A DNA stretch of 64,000 bases, from the NCBI GenBank assembly GCA_963921425.1, contig OY992832.1, forward strand, positions 2,294,001-2,358,000, in the 5' to 3' direction. Positions within the stretch are counted from its first letter, which is position 1; every line of letters starts with the position of its first letter. Positions 12,088 through 23,594 of this stretch are shown piece after piece. A program made the position numbers and the translations under genes. This stretch comes from Dryas octopetala (taxonomy: Eukaryota > Streptophyta > Magnoliopsida > Rosales > Rosaceae). The notes under the pieces are model-generated. The model ran no database searches and was not told where the DNA came from. It saw only the letters and a list, made by a program, of their open reading frames with translations.

Positions 12088-12930
12088 ATGTGGCGGCCGT
12101 GGGGCAAATCAACGGTTCAGATTCACGACACGCCATCACCGACCTCACCCTTCTCCTTCTCCACCTTTAAAGACGTCGGAAACCTCTGCGCCGACGACGA
12201 ATCCCCTCAGCCTCAACCCACCCCCACCGCCAAGAAATCCTCCGCTATCTTTCACCGCGTCCGAGTCGCAAACTCACTCGTCCGCGCCTGGTCAACTCGA
12301 CCACCCTCCCAACCTCAACCTCAAAAAGACGAAACTCCCACAACTCAATCCGAGCCGTCCATCTCCGTCCCAAACGCCGAGAAGCGCAATGTCGTCGAAA
12401 CGTCCCCAAAACAATCCGAGCCATCCATCTCCATCCCGGGAGCTGAAAAACGCATTGTCGTTTATTTCACGAGCCTACGCGTGGTGAGGCCCACGTTCGA
12501 GGACTGCCAGACCGTCCGAACCATACTCCGAGGGTTTCGCGTCCAGCTGGACGAACGAGATCTGGCGATGGACCACGGGTTCCTAACGGAGCTGCAGCAA
12601 ATTCTGGGCGAGAGCAGCAAGCTGACGTTGCCTCGGGTTTTCATTGGCGGGAGGTACATAGGTGGGGCCGACGAGGTGAGACAGCTGCACGAGGTGGGCG
12701 AGCTCAAGAAGTTTGTTGAAGGCATGCCCGTACAGGAACCCGGCGTCTGTGACGCGTGCGGTGGCTACAGGTTTATACTGTGCGTCGAGTGTGATGGCAG
12801 CCATAAGTTGTACTCTGAGAAGGCTGGCTTCAAGAGTTGTACCTCTTGCAATGAGAACGGCCTCATCAGGTGCCCTTCTTGTTCCCCTCATCCTCTGTGC
12901 CACCACTCTGAGCCCTCTAATGAAAAATAA
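12088..12930 (+). CDS. Glutaredoxin-like domain protein with C-terminal CxxC cluster (At5g39865/At3g28850 type)
   Basis: A single-exon gene of 280 residues starting MWRPWGKSTVQIH. Residues 1-115 are low-complexity, rich in Pro, Ser and Thr. Residues about 121-215 form a glutaredoxin fold: VVYFTSLRVVRPTFEDC at the start and LPRVFIGGRYIGGADEV for the cis-Pro and glutathione-binding part. The usual CxxC/CxxS active site after the first strand is replaced by SLRVV, as in this plant subfamily, so classical thiol-reductase activity is unlikely. Residues about 222-270 hold four CxxC pairs (CDACGG, CVECDG, CTSCNENG, CPSC), a probable zinc-binding module like that in DnaJ-type proteins. The function is not established; protein-protein or metal-linked redox sensing is an inference. 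Absence of introns is usual for this group. Confidence 0.93.
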   Translation: MWRPWGKSTVQIHDTPSPTSPFSFSTFKDVGNLCADDESPQPQPTPTAKKSSAIFHRVRVANSLVRAWSTRPPSQPQPQKDETPTTQSEPSISVPNAEKRNVVETSPKQSEPSISIPGAEKRIVVYFTSLRVVRPTFEDCQTVRTILRGFRVQLDERDLAMDHGFLTELQQILGESSKLTLPRVFIGGRYIGGADEVRQLHEVGELKKFVEGMPVQEPGVCDACGGYRFILCVECDGSHKLYSEKAGFKSCTSCNENGLIRCPSCSPHPLCHHSEPSNEK

Positions 12931-13519
12931 TTTCAAAAAAAAAAAAGTCTTTTTTATTTTTTTTTATTTTGTAGTTTGTTATTAATTTTTATTGGGTATG
13001 TAAGAATGTGTGTAGACCCACCCAGCAGATATGGGGGTGCTACATTGTCACCCATTGGATCATTGCTTACGAAGATTAATGTCAGCTAACTTGGGTTATC
13101 ATGTTTGAGCTTGCTTTAAGAACATTTTGCTTTTCTGCTTTTTTTTTTTTTTTATTATTTTTAGAGTCAAGTTTAATGTGCATGATTATGAACTTTTGGC
13201 CCGCAAAATCCAACTCTAAAGGGTAGTTAGACTTTAGAAAACGAATGGTGCTTTTGTGAGTGATTTGTAGAAAAATAAAGTTGTGCAAGAATAATAATAA
13301 TTTTATTATTTAGAAAAGAATTACTGTTATTTGCCTAAAAAGGAAATATATTGGGTTTCACGATTTCAATGTGGCTAATTCAATATGTGGGGAAATTTGA
13401 TGTCTAGTGCTTAATTATTGGTATGTAAAGAAAATATATAAAAGAGATTAGAAGGGTCTACATGTGGAATGGGCTATCGAAGCCTAATATTGGAAATAAT
13501 GACTTGTATGACTTTTTAT

Positions 13520-14115
13520 AAAGAGTACTGTTATTTGCATATATTTTTTTCTCATTGCACACCCATTACTTCTACATGCTTTACACCACTTTTTAATTTT
13601 TTGAATTTCTCTCAATACACCCTCAATATTACCACATAACCTCACTTACCAAAAAAAAAAAAACTCTAACAACCACCAAAACCAACTCATCCCCTGCACA
13701 TAGCCACCCACTCGTCGGAGGTGGCCAAATATCTCTTCCTCCCCTCTCTCTCTCTCTCTCTCCCAACCTTCTTGCAAGACGGAAAAGGAGGCCATCCTTT
13801 TTTGTCCGGCTAGGTGGCTGCGAAGAGAGAAAGAGAGAATGAAGAGAAAGAGAGAAAGAGAAAGAAAAAGAAAAAGAGGGAGAGAGAGGGAGAAGGAGGA
13901 GGATGTGCCGGTGGTGAGGGATTTGATGTCGACGACGAGGGTGATAGCAGGAGGAGGCCATCAAGGGTGTGTAGTTGGATACTTTTGGTTTGTTTTGTCA
14001 TTTTCTTTTATTCTTTGTCCTTTTTGGTAATTTGGTTTTGGGTAGTTTTTGTCATTTCACAAAATAAATTAAGAGGGTGTGTAGTGAGAGGAACAAATGT
14101 GTGCTTATGAGTAAA
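13520..14115. mobile_element. Possible MITE with imperfect terminal inverted repeats
   Basis: The left side contains CTCATTGCACACCC (about 13551-13564). The complement of the right side contains CTCACTACACACCC within a similar context (about 14067-14080 on +). This is the pattern of a non-autonomous element, but I could not fix the exact ends or a target-site duplication. The middle is CT- and GA-rich and carries open frames that look like low-complexity artefacts. Confidence 0.35.
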
Positions 14116-14155
14116 ATCGTTTTTTAGCGAAAGCACTACTGACATAAGCGTTTTG

Positions 14156-14434
14156 GGCCTGTTTGGCATTGCTTCTTAAAAGCGTTTTTACTGGAAGCGT
14201 TTTTGCTAAGAAGCACAAATATATTTTTATAAAAATTCTAAATAGTTCATACAAAAATACTTGAAAGTGCTTCATGAAGAAAGCACCTGACAGGTGCTTC
14301 TGTCAAAAAAACCTTTTAAAAGCGTTTTTATATCCTAAAAGCACTTTCATTTATTTTTGTCAAACGCTACCAAAAGTGTTTGTACTAATTTAAAAATATT
14401 TTTAATAATTTTAAAAGCAACGTCAAACAGACTC
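14156..14434. mobile_element. Short MITE, about 280 bp, hAT-like ends
   Basis: The left end GGCCTGTTTGGCATTGCTT pairs with the complement of the right end, GTCTGTTTGACGTTGCTTTT. Internal AAAAGCGTTTTT and AAGCACTT motifs recur in both orientations. No clean target-site duplication was found, so the copy is probably old. Confidence 0.55.
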
Positions 14435-17400
14435 TTCATAACAAATAGTGCCAAACAGACGTTTAATTGTCAAACCCAAATGTAGATGGAAAACAAGAAA
14501 CATGGTTGTGAAGCGAATGGAATAGGCAATGCGAATGAGCTATGCAGCTAATGTCCCAGTCCAAAGGGTTGATGCAATGGCTTGAAGCATAACAGTGGGG
14601 CGAATTAGGTAGCTAGTCTAATCGTTTTAAATGGAAGGCTCAAAGGCATGAACGAGCTTTAATTATGCGAGTACGAAAAGCTTTTTAGGAAGGAGTAGAC
14701 AATATCGTAAAAATACTTTTATCCTTTTCTCACATGTAATCCAATATAGACATAAAAACCATTAGTTAGCGAACTGGACTATAGCCCAGCCTAAAATTCA
14801 TAAGCGAATTTGGTATCCCACAAATGAAAGTAAGATTTAAGGTCGGGCCTAAAACTTGGATAGAAATCGAAATCTAAATGTTAAGAAACAAATTTAAAAA
14901 ATGTTGGTGAAAATAAAGTTTTTGTCCAAAAAAATGTTGGTGAAAATAATTCTTCGATTTAATAGTTTCGTTGAGAATAATTTCTCGGTTTTGTCACATT
15001 AAGTTGAGCTCAAATGCATTGGATAAATCACAGAATACAGATGTAGCAATTGGATCATTGGAGAGAGAGAGCGCAAAAGTTTGACTGACCATTTGGAAAC
15101 CCAATCAGAGACCAACCAAGGGCCCAAATCTATTTTGCCCAAGGCCCAACCCAATTGAAGGAGATATTTCCATCTAGCTGATAGCTAGCCGAATCCCCTT
15201 TCTTTCCCACTCTCATTTTTCATTTTTCTCTCCCTTTCCATCTAGCTCATTAGTCATTACCCTCCCCACTTGTGTTCTGGAGAGAAAACTCAAGTTGATG
15301 TAATGTGATGTAGTGGTATTTCAAAATAATGCACCTCCGGCTTGTAATGTGATATAGTCACACGAAAAAATTGAATTCCTTACAAACTTTACAGGTTGAA
15401 CGAATCAAAGTTCATGTTTGGTTTGTTTCTATAAGAATTCAAACTAACTAAAATCAAATCGAACACAATACACCAACACGAACCACCTATATTTAATCGA
15501 ATTGCTGTACTGCCATAACTTGAGTGAGCACAAGAGGCCATTTGTTTGCGGAGGCTGACCAATGCACATGTGATATGGTTGTCATTTCGCACAAGAAAAT
15601 TAAAGTTTGTGAAACTGGCATGACTTTAGGTCCACCACACATGCATGTGATATAATACCTACGACACTTGAATAGTTAAATCATAGGGCTTACCTTTGAG
15701 AAGGATGGGTATGTGCAAAATTTCCATGTTATACACGTCTTTTTTTTCCCCCCATTTTTTTAAAATGATTTTAATATAATTATTTCCTATTATAACGTCC
15801 TTCAGCAAGACTTGTTTCTTAGTATCAAATCAGATTTGGATGGTTATTTCTTTACAAAATTGTTTTTTCAAGCAATTACATATGTAAATTCACAAACAAA
15901 GTTGCAAGTAGCTAGCTTGTCAAGAGCTGTTTAAGTTTAAGATACTCAAAAAGTCCTATATTGCTGATCCAATGTCACTGAAAAGATAGGTCGTACGGCA
16001 TTTTCCATTAAAACCAGGAGGGTGTGTTGTCTGTTTCCAATGAAAATAGACCAAAAAAGCCCCACATCAGGTAATGGGTCTGACTCCAATCAAACACAAC
16101 ACCTAATAAAATTCAGCAGCAAGTTAATGTGGTCCAGTCCAGTGCCCTAGTGGTGGACTGGTTATGGGTCCAAGTCCAACCCATAAGCCTCCTTAGTATA
16201 ATTACATGAAGGTGTTCTAAATGTTGGACGATTATGAACCGTTGGTAGTTGGCTTTCAAATATCTACTCTAATCAATCTGATTACTCACGCGAGTGTGAT
16301 TTCATTTTCGTAACAACTTAGCTTACATAACCATAATATATACAATCTAGTGGCCAAAAAAAACCATAATATATACAATCCAAACACACCTAAACAAAGA
16401 TTTTCCATCTTGACAAAATAAAAAACAAACACTTTTTTTCTATTCTTGCACTTTTGGACAGTCAATTTCCGGCACTTCTATATGTCATCATTCCAAATGG
16501 CTTGCCCTGTAGACCCAATTTAAATTTTCAATTTTCTTAATAAATATGCCTTAGAACTTGAAAGCTTTCTTTTTTTTCGTATTTTGAGTATAATGCTGCA
16601 TGCCATATACATATAATCTGCAGACCTCAATTCAAGAGCTTCTTTTTTATTTTCACAAGTAAAGAAGCCTTATGGAGCCCATTAAGGTCATTGTACTTGC
16701 AGAACATGTTGCTGGATAAAGAAGCCTCGCTTACCTGAATACTTGAAAACCACTACATGGGGACTCATATTTAAGTCTATAACTCGCTAGGAAAATGTTT
16801 TTATTTATTTTTTGACACTCTAATATGTTGTGTTCCAAATTTAGCTCTCACGCATAAATCACTGATTATAGAAATTTGATTTTAATATATTATTTAAATT
16901 GGCAATTTTAATAATTTAATATATATTCTTATTTTAAGTGATTGAAAACCATTATCTACTTGAGATATATATATATAGAGAAATTCTCTTTGCATGACGT
17001 CTTTCTTTTTCGAATGACAGGTGATGAGCGGTCAGTAGCTATTGTAGAGTGCTCGCTTGTACATTTTTACTTCTTTTTTTGAGCACTTAATACTGGTTTG
17101 TCGGTTTTATGTTAAATTTTAACTTTGAGATTTATGCGAGTTAAAAGTTAATATGCAATATCTGTAAACTTTATTTTACACCTTATAAGGATATGAGGTG
17201 AACTTGTATCCTATACCCTAAAAAATGAGCGATAAAAACAAAGATAAGTGCTTCTTGCAACATTCGATTGTTATAAAAAAAATACTTTCGAGTGCTCAAT
17301 AATGGATATTCGCAAAACAAAATACGGAAGGCTAGAAAAACATATATATATATTACATTTTTTGTGTCTGATATATATTATATATTACATTCGTAGGGGT

Positions 17401-18419
17401 ATTACTTAATGTTAGTGGTACTTTTAATATTCAATCAAAACCACAATAATTTAATGCTGGTCCACATGAAAGTAAGAAACACATCCAAATGGCCGTCAAG
17501 AAATTATTTGTTATTATAATAATCATTGAGAGCCCACTTCCCAAAACTTGACAAAATGGTCTGAATCATTGTAGTGTCCAAACAAAAATAATACAACCAT
17601 CATGATCTACTAATTGTTAAATGTTAACTGGTGCCTTGTGCAGGGCGGAAACAAACTGTTTCAAGGTTGTACGTGATGGAATGTGGACTTGTTCATTTTA
17701 CAGATTCACCCTCACACCCCAAAATAAAGATGAAGAGAAGAAGAAGAAAGAGTATTCACCTTCTGAAGTCTGACCATGTATATGAGTTATGTGTACATGG
17801 TCAATGAAAGTGGCTCAAACTTTTACAGAAAAAGAAAAAAAAAAAGTGGTACAAACTAGGTAGAATAGATGTGGGGACTTGTACTCTAATGAGCAAGAGG
17901 CTAAGAACATGATCTTTGCCTCAAAGCCTCGACTTCAAAATTTTATTAATCGAAAAAGTAATTATATGGAATGGAAGAATAATGTACTCTCAATATTCCA
18001 AATAAAAGAAAAGATGCACATAATGGGAAAAATTAAGCAAAAATGGACCTTGAGAGTATTCAAGTAATGTAGCTGTTAAGGTATAGAATTTAATGCATGT
18101 TTTCCATTGATTTCTTTGTTTTTTAATTTTTACTATATCTTTGACGAAATTTAAATTTACATCTCATATAAAAATGGATAATTATACAAAATAGGGTAGA
18201 ATATACAATTTATCAGTTTGATCTATGTGAGAAATGTGATTATCAAATGTAGTATGTTTTGTTACATTAAAGAAAATCATCACTGACACTGACATATCCT
18301 ACTCTCAACTTTTTTGAGTTTTTCATCAAAGAAAAAAAGAGAACGCTCGGAATATCAAGCGGCGGTCGTACACTCGTACGTGATGAATAGAAAGAAAAGG
18401 AAATGTCACCGAAATGTGG

Positions 18420-18460
18420 CACGTGAGCGGCACGTGGGCTGATAGGACGGCGCTATAAAT
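18420..18460 (+). promoter_or_regulatory. Paired G-boxes and TATA box upstream of the pseudokinase gene
   Basis: Two CACGTG palindromes (18420-18425 and 18431-18436) are 11 bp apart start to start, about one helical turn. They sit 18 bp upstream of TATAAAT (18454-18460). Both have ACGTG cores of the kind bound by bZIP and bHLH factors and used as ABA-response elements. The predicted transcript would start near 18485, giving a leader of roughly 370 bp. Confidence 0.65.
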
Positions 18461-18856
18461 ATAGAGAAAATTTTGGAGGCGAGTCGCTGGCCGCTCGCTA
18501 CAAGCCTACAAGACAAGAGACAAATCCAACGCTGCTGAGTTGCCGCGGACCGAAACACGCCACCGAACAGTTACACAGTCTAAAACCCGGCTCACAGTAG
18601 ACTTGGCATTGGTTCCGATATTTCGGTATTGTTTCGGTAAAATTTCGGTCATATATTCAAAGGAATTTCTATATGATTTAACAAAGTCACTGACTATACG
18701 CGCTTTCTTCTATAGTTATATGCTTGTCTAAATTAGCTTGCACTTTGCACTTTTGCAGAGTCCTGCAAGCTCTCAATCTCTGATCTCTCTGTATAGATAT
18801 ACGCACATACATGGATATTGAAGTTTGGATTTTTTATTTGTTTTTTTAACGTAGAA

Positions 18857-21800
18857 ATGGGTGGACGGTGGAGATTTGATGGGTTGGACCACCGCATGGC
18901 TGTGGTGGCGATGGTGTTTGCTTTACTGTTCCATCATAATCTGAGCCCATGTTGGTGTCTCAACAGTGAAGGTCCGTACAGTTTTCTAGCAGCTTGAATA
19001 TTAATGGTTTTGGTTTCAAATAAATTGGGCACACTGTGAAAAAGGGCGTTGTTTGGACGCAGGTTTAGCGTTGTTGAGGTTCCGGGAGAGAATTGTGAGA
19101 GACTCTTATGGGGCTCTCTCGAATTGGAATAACGAAGGTGGAGGAGATGACCCCTGTTCGTGGTTCGGGGTCGAGTGCTCCAATGGAAAAGTGGTCATCT
19201 TGTGAGTCTTTTTTTCCAAGATTTAACCAATCAACACTCAAATCATTTTTGCTATATATTGCAGTGTAAGAAATGTGTTCTAATTCTACATTGTCAAGAA
19301 GTACTTCAATATTGATTACCAGCTTGATTTGAAGTGGGGTTTTGATATTCATATGAATATCATCTTAAGAAAGTGATCTCACCATTGTTTTAGCTTGAAG
19401 CTTGAAATTAAGTGATTTGAAAAGCATGAACTTGTGTACTAATTTTTCAATGGCAACTTTGAATTCCTCCAATTATTTTCGAATATCATATCTATAGTAT
19501 TGTCCTTCTCAACCTATCAATGGAGAGACTCTTCCTTCTCTTACATTTAGTTTCTGTTTCTTGGGTTCCAAAGAGTTCAGTGTTCTTAATTCGCGAGTCT
19601 AAAGTCAGTTTTGATCAACTTGCAGGAATTTGAAAGATCTTTGTCTTGGAGGAACATTGGCCCCTGAACTAGGGAAGCTGGCTTACATACGATCTATGTA
19701 AGAATATAACTGCTCCCAAGTCTAACAAATGCACTCCAATTCTTTTTCTATTTTTTACCTTTTGCTTCAAGACATTACCCTGAATCTGAATCCGGTGCTT
19801 CTTTACTACAGTATTTTGCGTAATAATTCTTTTTCTGGAAACATTCCAAAAGAGATTGGAGACTTAATGGAGCTGGAGGTTTTGGACTTGGGATATAACA
19901 ACTTCAGTGGACCATTTCCATCTGATTTCAGCAACAACCCGTCTCTGACTACCCTGTATGTTGATCCTTTCAAACTCTTTGCATTCATGAGTCTTATTCT
20001 TTAATGACTTTTACTAAACACATCTTGTGATTCTTATTGCAGTTTACTCGACAATAACAGATTTCTTGGTTCCATATCTCCTGAACTCTATGAGCTTAAG
20101 ATGCTTTCTGAATGTCAAGTAGATGAGGGCCACCAGCTAACAGATGCTGCTTCTGGGACATGGGGCATGAGCAGATCCATCAGTTGGTAAGAAAGTGAAA
20201 CTAATCTAAACTTCTCTCTTTGATTAGATATATATAGACTTGTCAAGCTTGGGCCTAATTTAGTAGTAATTAGTTCAGTTTTCACCTCAATTCCATTAAT
20301 GCCAATTATGTCACTGCTCTGTTCAAATAAGTTCTTTGGCATTACACAAATTTTGTATGAGAAGCAACATAGAAATTTTCTTGTAGCATATTATTTTGTT
20401 CATTTAGTCCAGGATGATCTTTTCTGTTTGTTAGGAACCCTGCCCAACATGGAGATACAGCTTACCGCAGGCTGCAGCAGGTGGCAGAGGGCTCGGAGCC
20501 ATCCAAAGTCAGAAACGAAAATGACCGGGGTTCACTATCATCGGCTTCTCCATCTTCCTCATCACCACTTCATCAGCCTTCTTCACTATCTCCAGTACCA
20601 TTTTCAGTCTCAGTGCCACCCTCAGATTCACCATTTTTATCATCACCATCACCATCACCTTCATCAAACTCCCCTTCACCATCTCCCTCAAGCAGCTTTC
20701 TGACCCCTTCACCCTCGCCTTTGCTAGCACCAACTCCAGACTTTCCAGTCCCAATAAATCCACCAACTGTTATTTCTGCACCATCAGAATCCAGTCCAGC
20801 ATCAATGCCTTCCCCTGCTTCATCACCAAGGCAAGGGGTAAAAAATAGTTCCAAGTCAAAGCACCGTGTAGTTCTGATTTGTGCAAGCGTTGTTGGGGGT
20901 GCTTTATTCATTTTAATTTCACTTATTTGCATTATTCTCCTCCGAAGCAGTAAAGTTGTTACCGTGAAACCCTGGGCCACAGGGTTAAGTGGGCAGCTGC
21001 AGAAAGCATTTGTAACAGGTCAGATTCGTGAGAATATGCACACCTCTATTCCTTTCCATTTGGTGCAGTAAAATTTTCGCTTCAATTCCTACATGTTTAA
21101 GTACTCAGTTTGGTGAACTGCATTTCAGGTGTACCAAAGCTCAAACGATCAGAACTTGAGGCAGCATGTGAAGATTTCAGTAATATAATTGGATGTTTTT
21201 CGCATGGCAACGTGTATAAGGGGACTCTTTCAAGTGGGGTTGAAATAGCTGTGACCTGTATCACATTGACATCTCCTGGTGACTGGTCTAAAAATTTGGA
21301 GGCTCAGTTCAGAAAGAAGGTATATAGGGAACAATTCAATCCAAGTTGATGCATTATTATTCCAAGAGCCCCTAATTGTTACTTCCATTGATATATATAA
21401 TTTTGTGTTTGCAGGTAGAAACATTGTCCAAAGTGAACCACAAGAACTTTGTAAACCTTATCGGGTATTGTGAAGAAGAGAAACCATTCACAAGAATGAT
21501 GGTTTTTGAATATGCTCCAAATGGAACACTTTTTGAGCATATACACAGTGAGTACTTTTTCTCTATGAAGTGGCCAATCTATACTTAATATAGAATTTTC
21601 ATAATCAAATTGCATTGTCAGAGACCAACTTACATGGATTTAAAAGGAATGATTGGGTGTGCACACGCAATCAGGGTTCCTATTTTCCAAGCTCAAAATT
21701 GTATCCAATGTCAAAGGATGATGTCTTATTTGTGTCACATACAATCTGCATTTGCATTTTGAACAAATTTTGGTAAATCTACAATTTTTATAACATTATT

Positions 21801-22645
21801 TATCTGGAACAATAAGCATGATATTTTCAGTTAGTTTTAAGGAGCAATACATGGTACACTATTCTGCGTTAGCTATAATATTATGCCTGCATATTAGGGC
21901 AATTGCTCGTCATGACACAGCCTTCATTGGCTCTTGCATTGATCAGGGAAGATGTGCCAAAATTTGATATTGGACCATCAAATTTGGAGCAACTGACATA
22001 ATACTTTCGCACAGTTTTGATAATGTCAAAATTTTGCATCTTGCAGTAAAAGAAGCAGAGCACTTGGACTGGGGAATGAGACTAAGAATAGCCATGGGTA
22101 TGGCATACTGTCTAGAGTATTTACACCAATTGAGTCCACCTATAGCCCAGAAGAACTTGCAATCATGCTCTGTATACCTGACTGAAGACTATGCAGCCAA
22201 ATTATCAGATTTTAGCTTCTGGAATGAAGTAACTGCAGCAAAGATGGGATCAGCTGGCAACGATCTTCTGGAAATCCAATCTGCAGATCCAGAAAGCAAT
22301 GTCTACAGCTTTGGGGTAATATTGTTTGAATTGATTACCGGTAGGATTCCATACTCTTTGGAAAATGGTTCTCTTGTAGACTGGGCATCACACTATCTAA
22401 AAGGGGAGAAATCCATAAGAGAAATGGTGGATCCTACCTTAAACTCTTTCGATGAAGAAGACCTAGAGAAATTGTTCGAAGTGATAAAAGATTGTGTACA
22501 TCCTGACCCGAAACAAAGACCAACAATGATGGAGATCACAGGTAGGTTAAAAGAAATCACAGCCATGGGACCTGATGGAGCCACACCAAAATTATCACCT
22601 CTTTGGTGGGCAGAACTTGAAATTATGTCTACAGAAGGAAGCTGA
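18857..22645 (+). CDS. LRR receptor-like pseudokinase, MRH1/MDIS-like family
   Basis: Nine exons: 18857-18971, 19063-19201, 19626-19697, 19812-19955, 20043-20186, 20435-21018, 21129-21319, 21415-21547 and 22047-22645. They encode 706 residues in consistent phase. The order is: signal peptide (about 1-35), LRR N-terminal cap with DDPCSWFGVEC, about three LRRs, a long Ser/Pro-rich juxtamembrane region (about residues 220-340), one transmembrane helix (VLICASVVGGALFILISLI), and a kinase-like domain. The kinase is predicted inactive: the VAIK lysine is absent (EIAVTCITL), the HRD motif is replaced by IAQKN, and DFG reads DFSFW. Members of this family act in root-hair growth (MRH1) and pollen-tube attraction (MDIS), probably as scaffolds with active kinases. 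A CAATAAATTT polyadenylation-type signal lies near 22876. It converges with the ETO1-like gene. Confidence 0.93.
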
Positions 22646-23594
22646 TTAATGGTCTATTTAATTTTCTTGTTTATTTCCTTATCATTTGCGTGTGCCTTAT
22701 TCTTTTACCTGATTCTGTTATTGATTATAGCAGAGCAGTATGCATGTAGGGTAGATATGATTGTATTGTGTCTAATCTAAGTTAGAAGGAATGAAGTTGT
22801 AATTGTAAATAGTCGAGACCGTCTTGAGAAAGTGAGAATTGTAAGCTTTTATACGTGAAAAATATACCTCGGAGATCAATAAATTTTTAAATAAAAGGCT
22901 TCCTTTTGGTGGTCTCGACTTATGACTACTTTCAATTTCTTCTTTAAGTTAAGTGTAGAACACTACAACCTCCCCAGCACAAGTACCCCAAAAGTTCAAG
23001 GTAAACCATCCGTTGGCAGATTTTGTGCATGATATTGCTCAGCCGATGTAAACAGAAAGAAAAGAAAAGAAAAGAAGGAAATGCCAGAGAATAAAATACC
23101 ATATGTAAAAGAAAATCTGAAATGTGTTGCAATAATTGAGATATTTGGATGTTCTCACAACTTTGTTAATGTACAATGTGACTGTAGAAGAGATCTGTTT
23201 TCTCACCAGGACACATCAAACAATTCTCAAGGTACTATGATTAAACAAGAACAAAGAAGTTTTAACCTGGAATTCTAATCTTCAACCTATGCACCTATAT
23301 TCTTTCTTGCATGACCCATGTTTGACTAGTGTTCAAAAAGGCTGCTTACCGCTTGCTGTTCACAATCATCATCTATCGACAATTCCATGTATAGCATTCC
23401 CTTTGGTCATTTTTTCACTTGACCCATACCTTCTTGTTGCCAGGTGGCTTTGCAGCTAGACACTCTTAAAGGGATGATTTCTGGAAAACTTTTTCGAACA
23501 ATTTAGTCCTGGTAATTTGATCTCTTCAACAGTAAAAATGAAGTCTCCCACACAATGGAGTCATGAGCAGCATATATACAAGTTAAATACTAGC
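22646..23594. other. Spacer between convergent pseudokinase and ETO1-like genes
   Basis: It contains the 3' UTRs of both genes. No other feature was recognised. Confidence 0.6.

Larger units (their letters stand above)
12931..18856. other. Long intergenic region before the receptor-like gene
   Basis: Nearly 6 kb with no gene I can support. It holds poly(T)/poly(A) runs, a purine-rich low-complexity block (13814-13900), two putative foldback elements (about 13520-14115 and 14156-14434), and AT-rich spacer. The promoter and 5' UTR of the pseudokinase gene occupy the last 450 bp. Confidence 0.6.

Noticed and set aside
13814-14110. Open frames rich in Glu, Arg and Lys
   Set aside because: They arise from a GA-rich low-complexity block inside a possible MITE and have no domain or splice context.
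16327-16380. Repeated CCATAATATATACAATC pair
   Set aside because: It is a short AT-rich repeat of low information; probably a local slippage product.
20573-20980. Acidic Gly/Glu-rich minus-strand frame
   Set aside because: It is the antisense shadow of the Ser/Pro-rich juxtamembrane coding of the pseudokinase gene.
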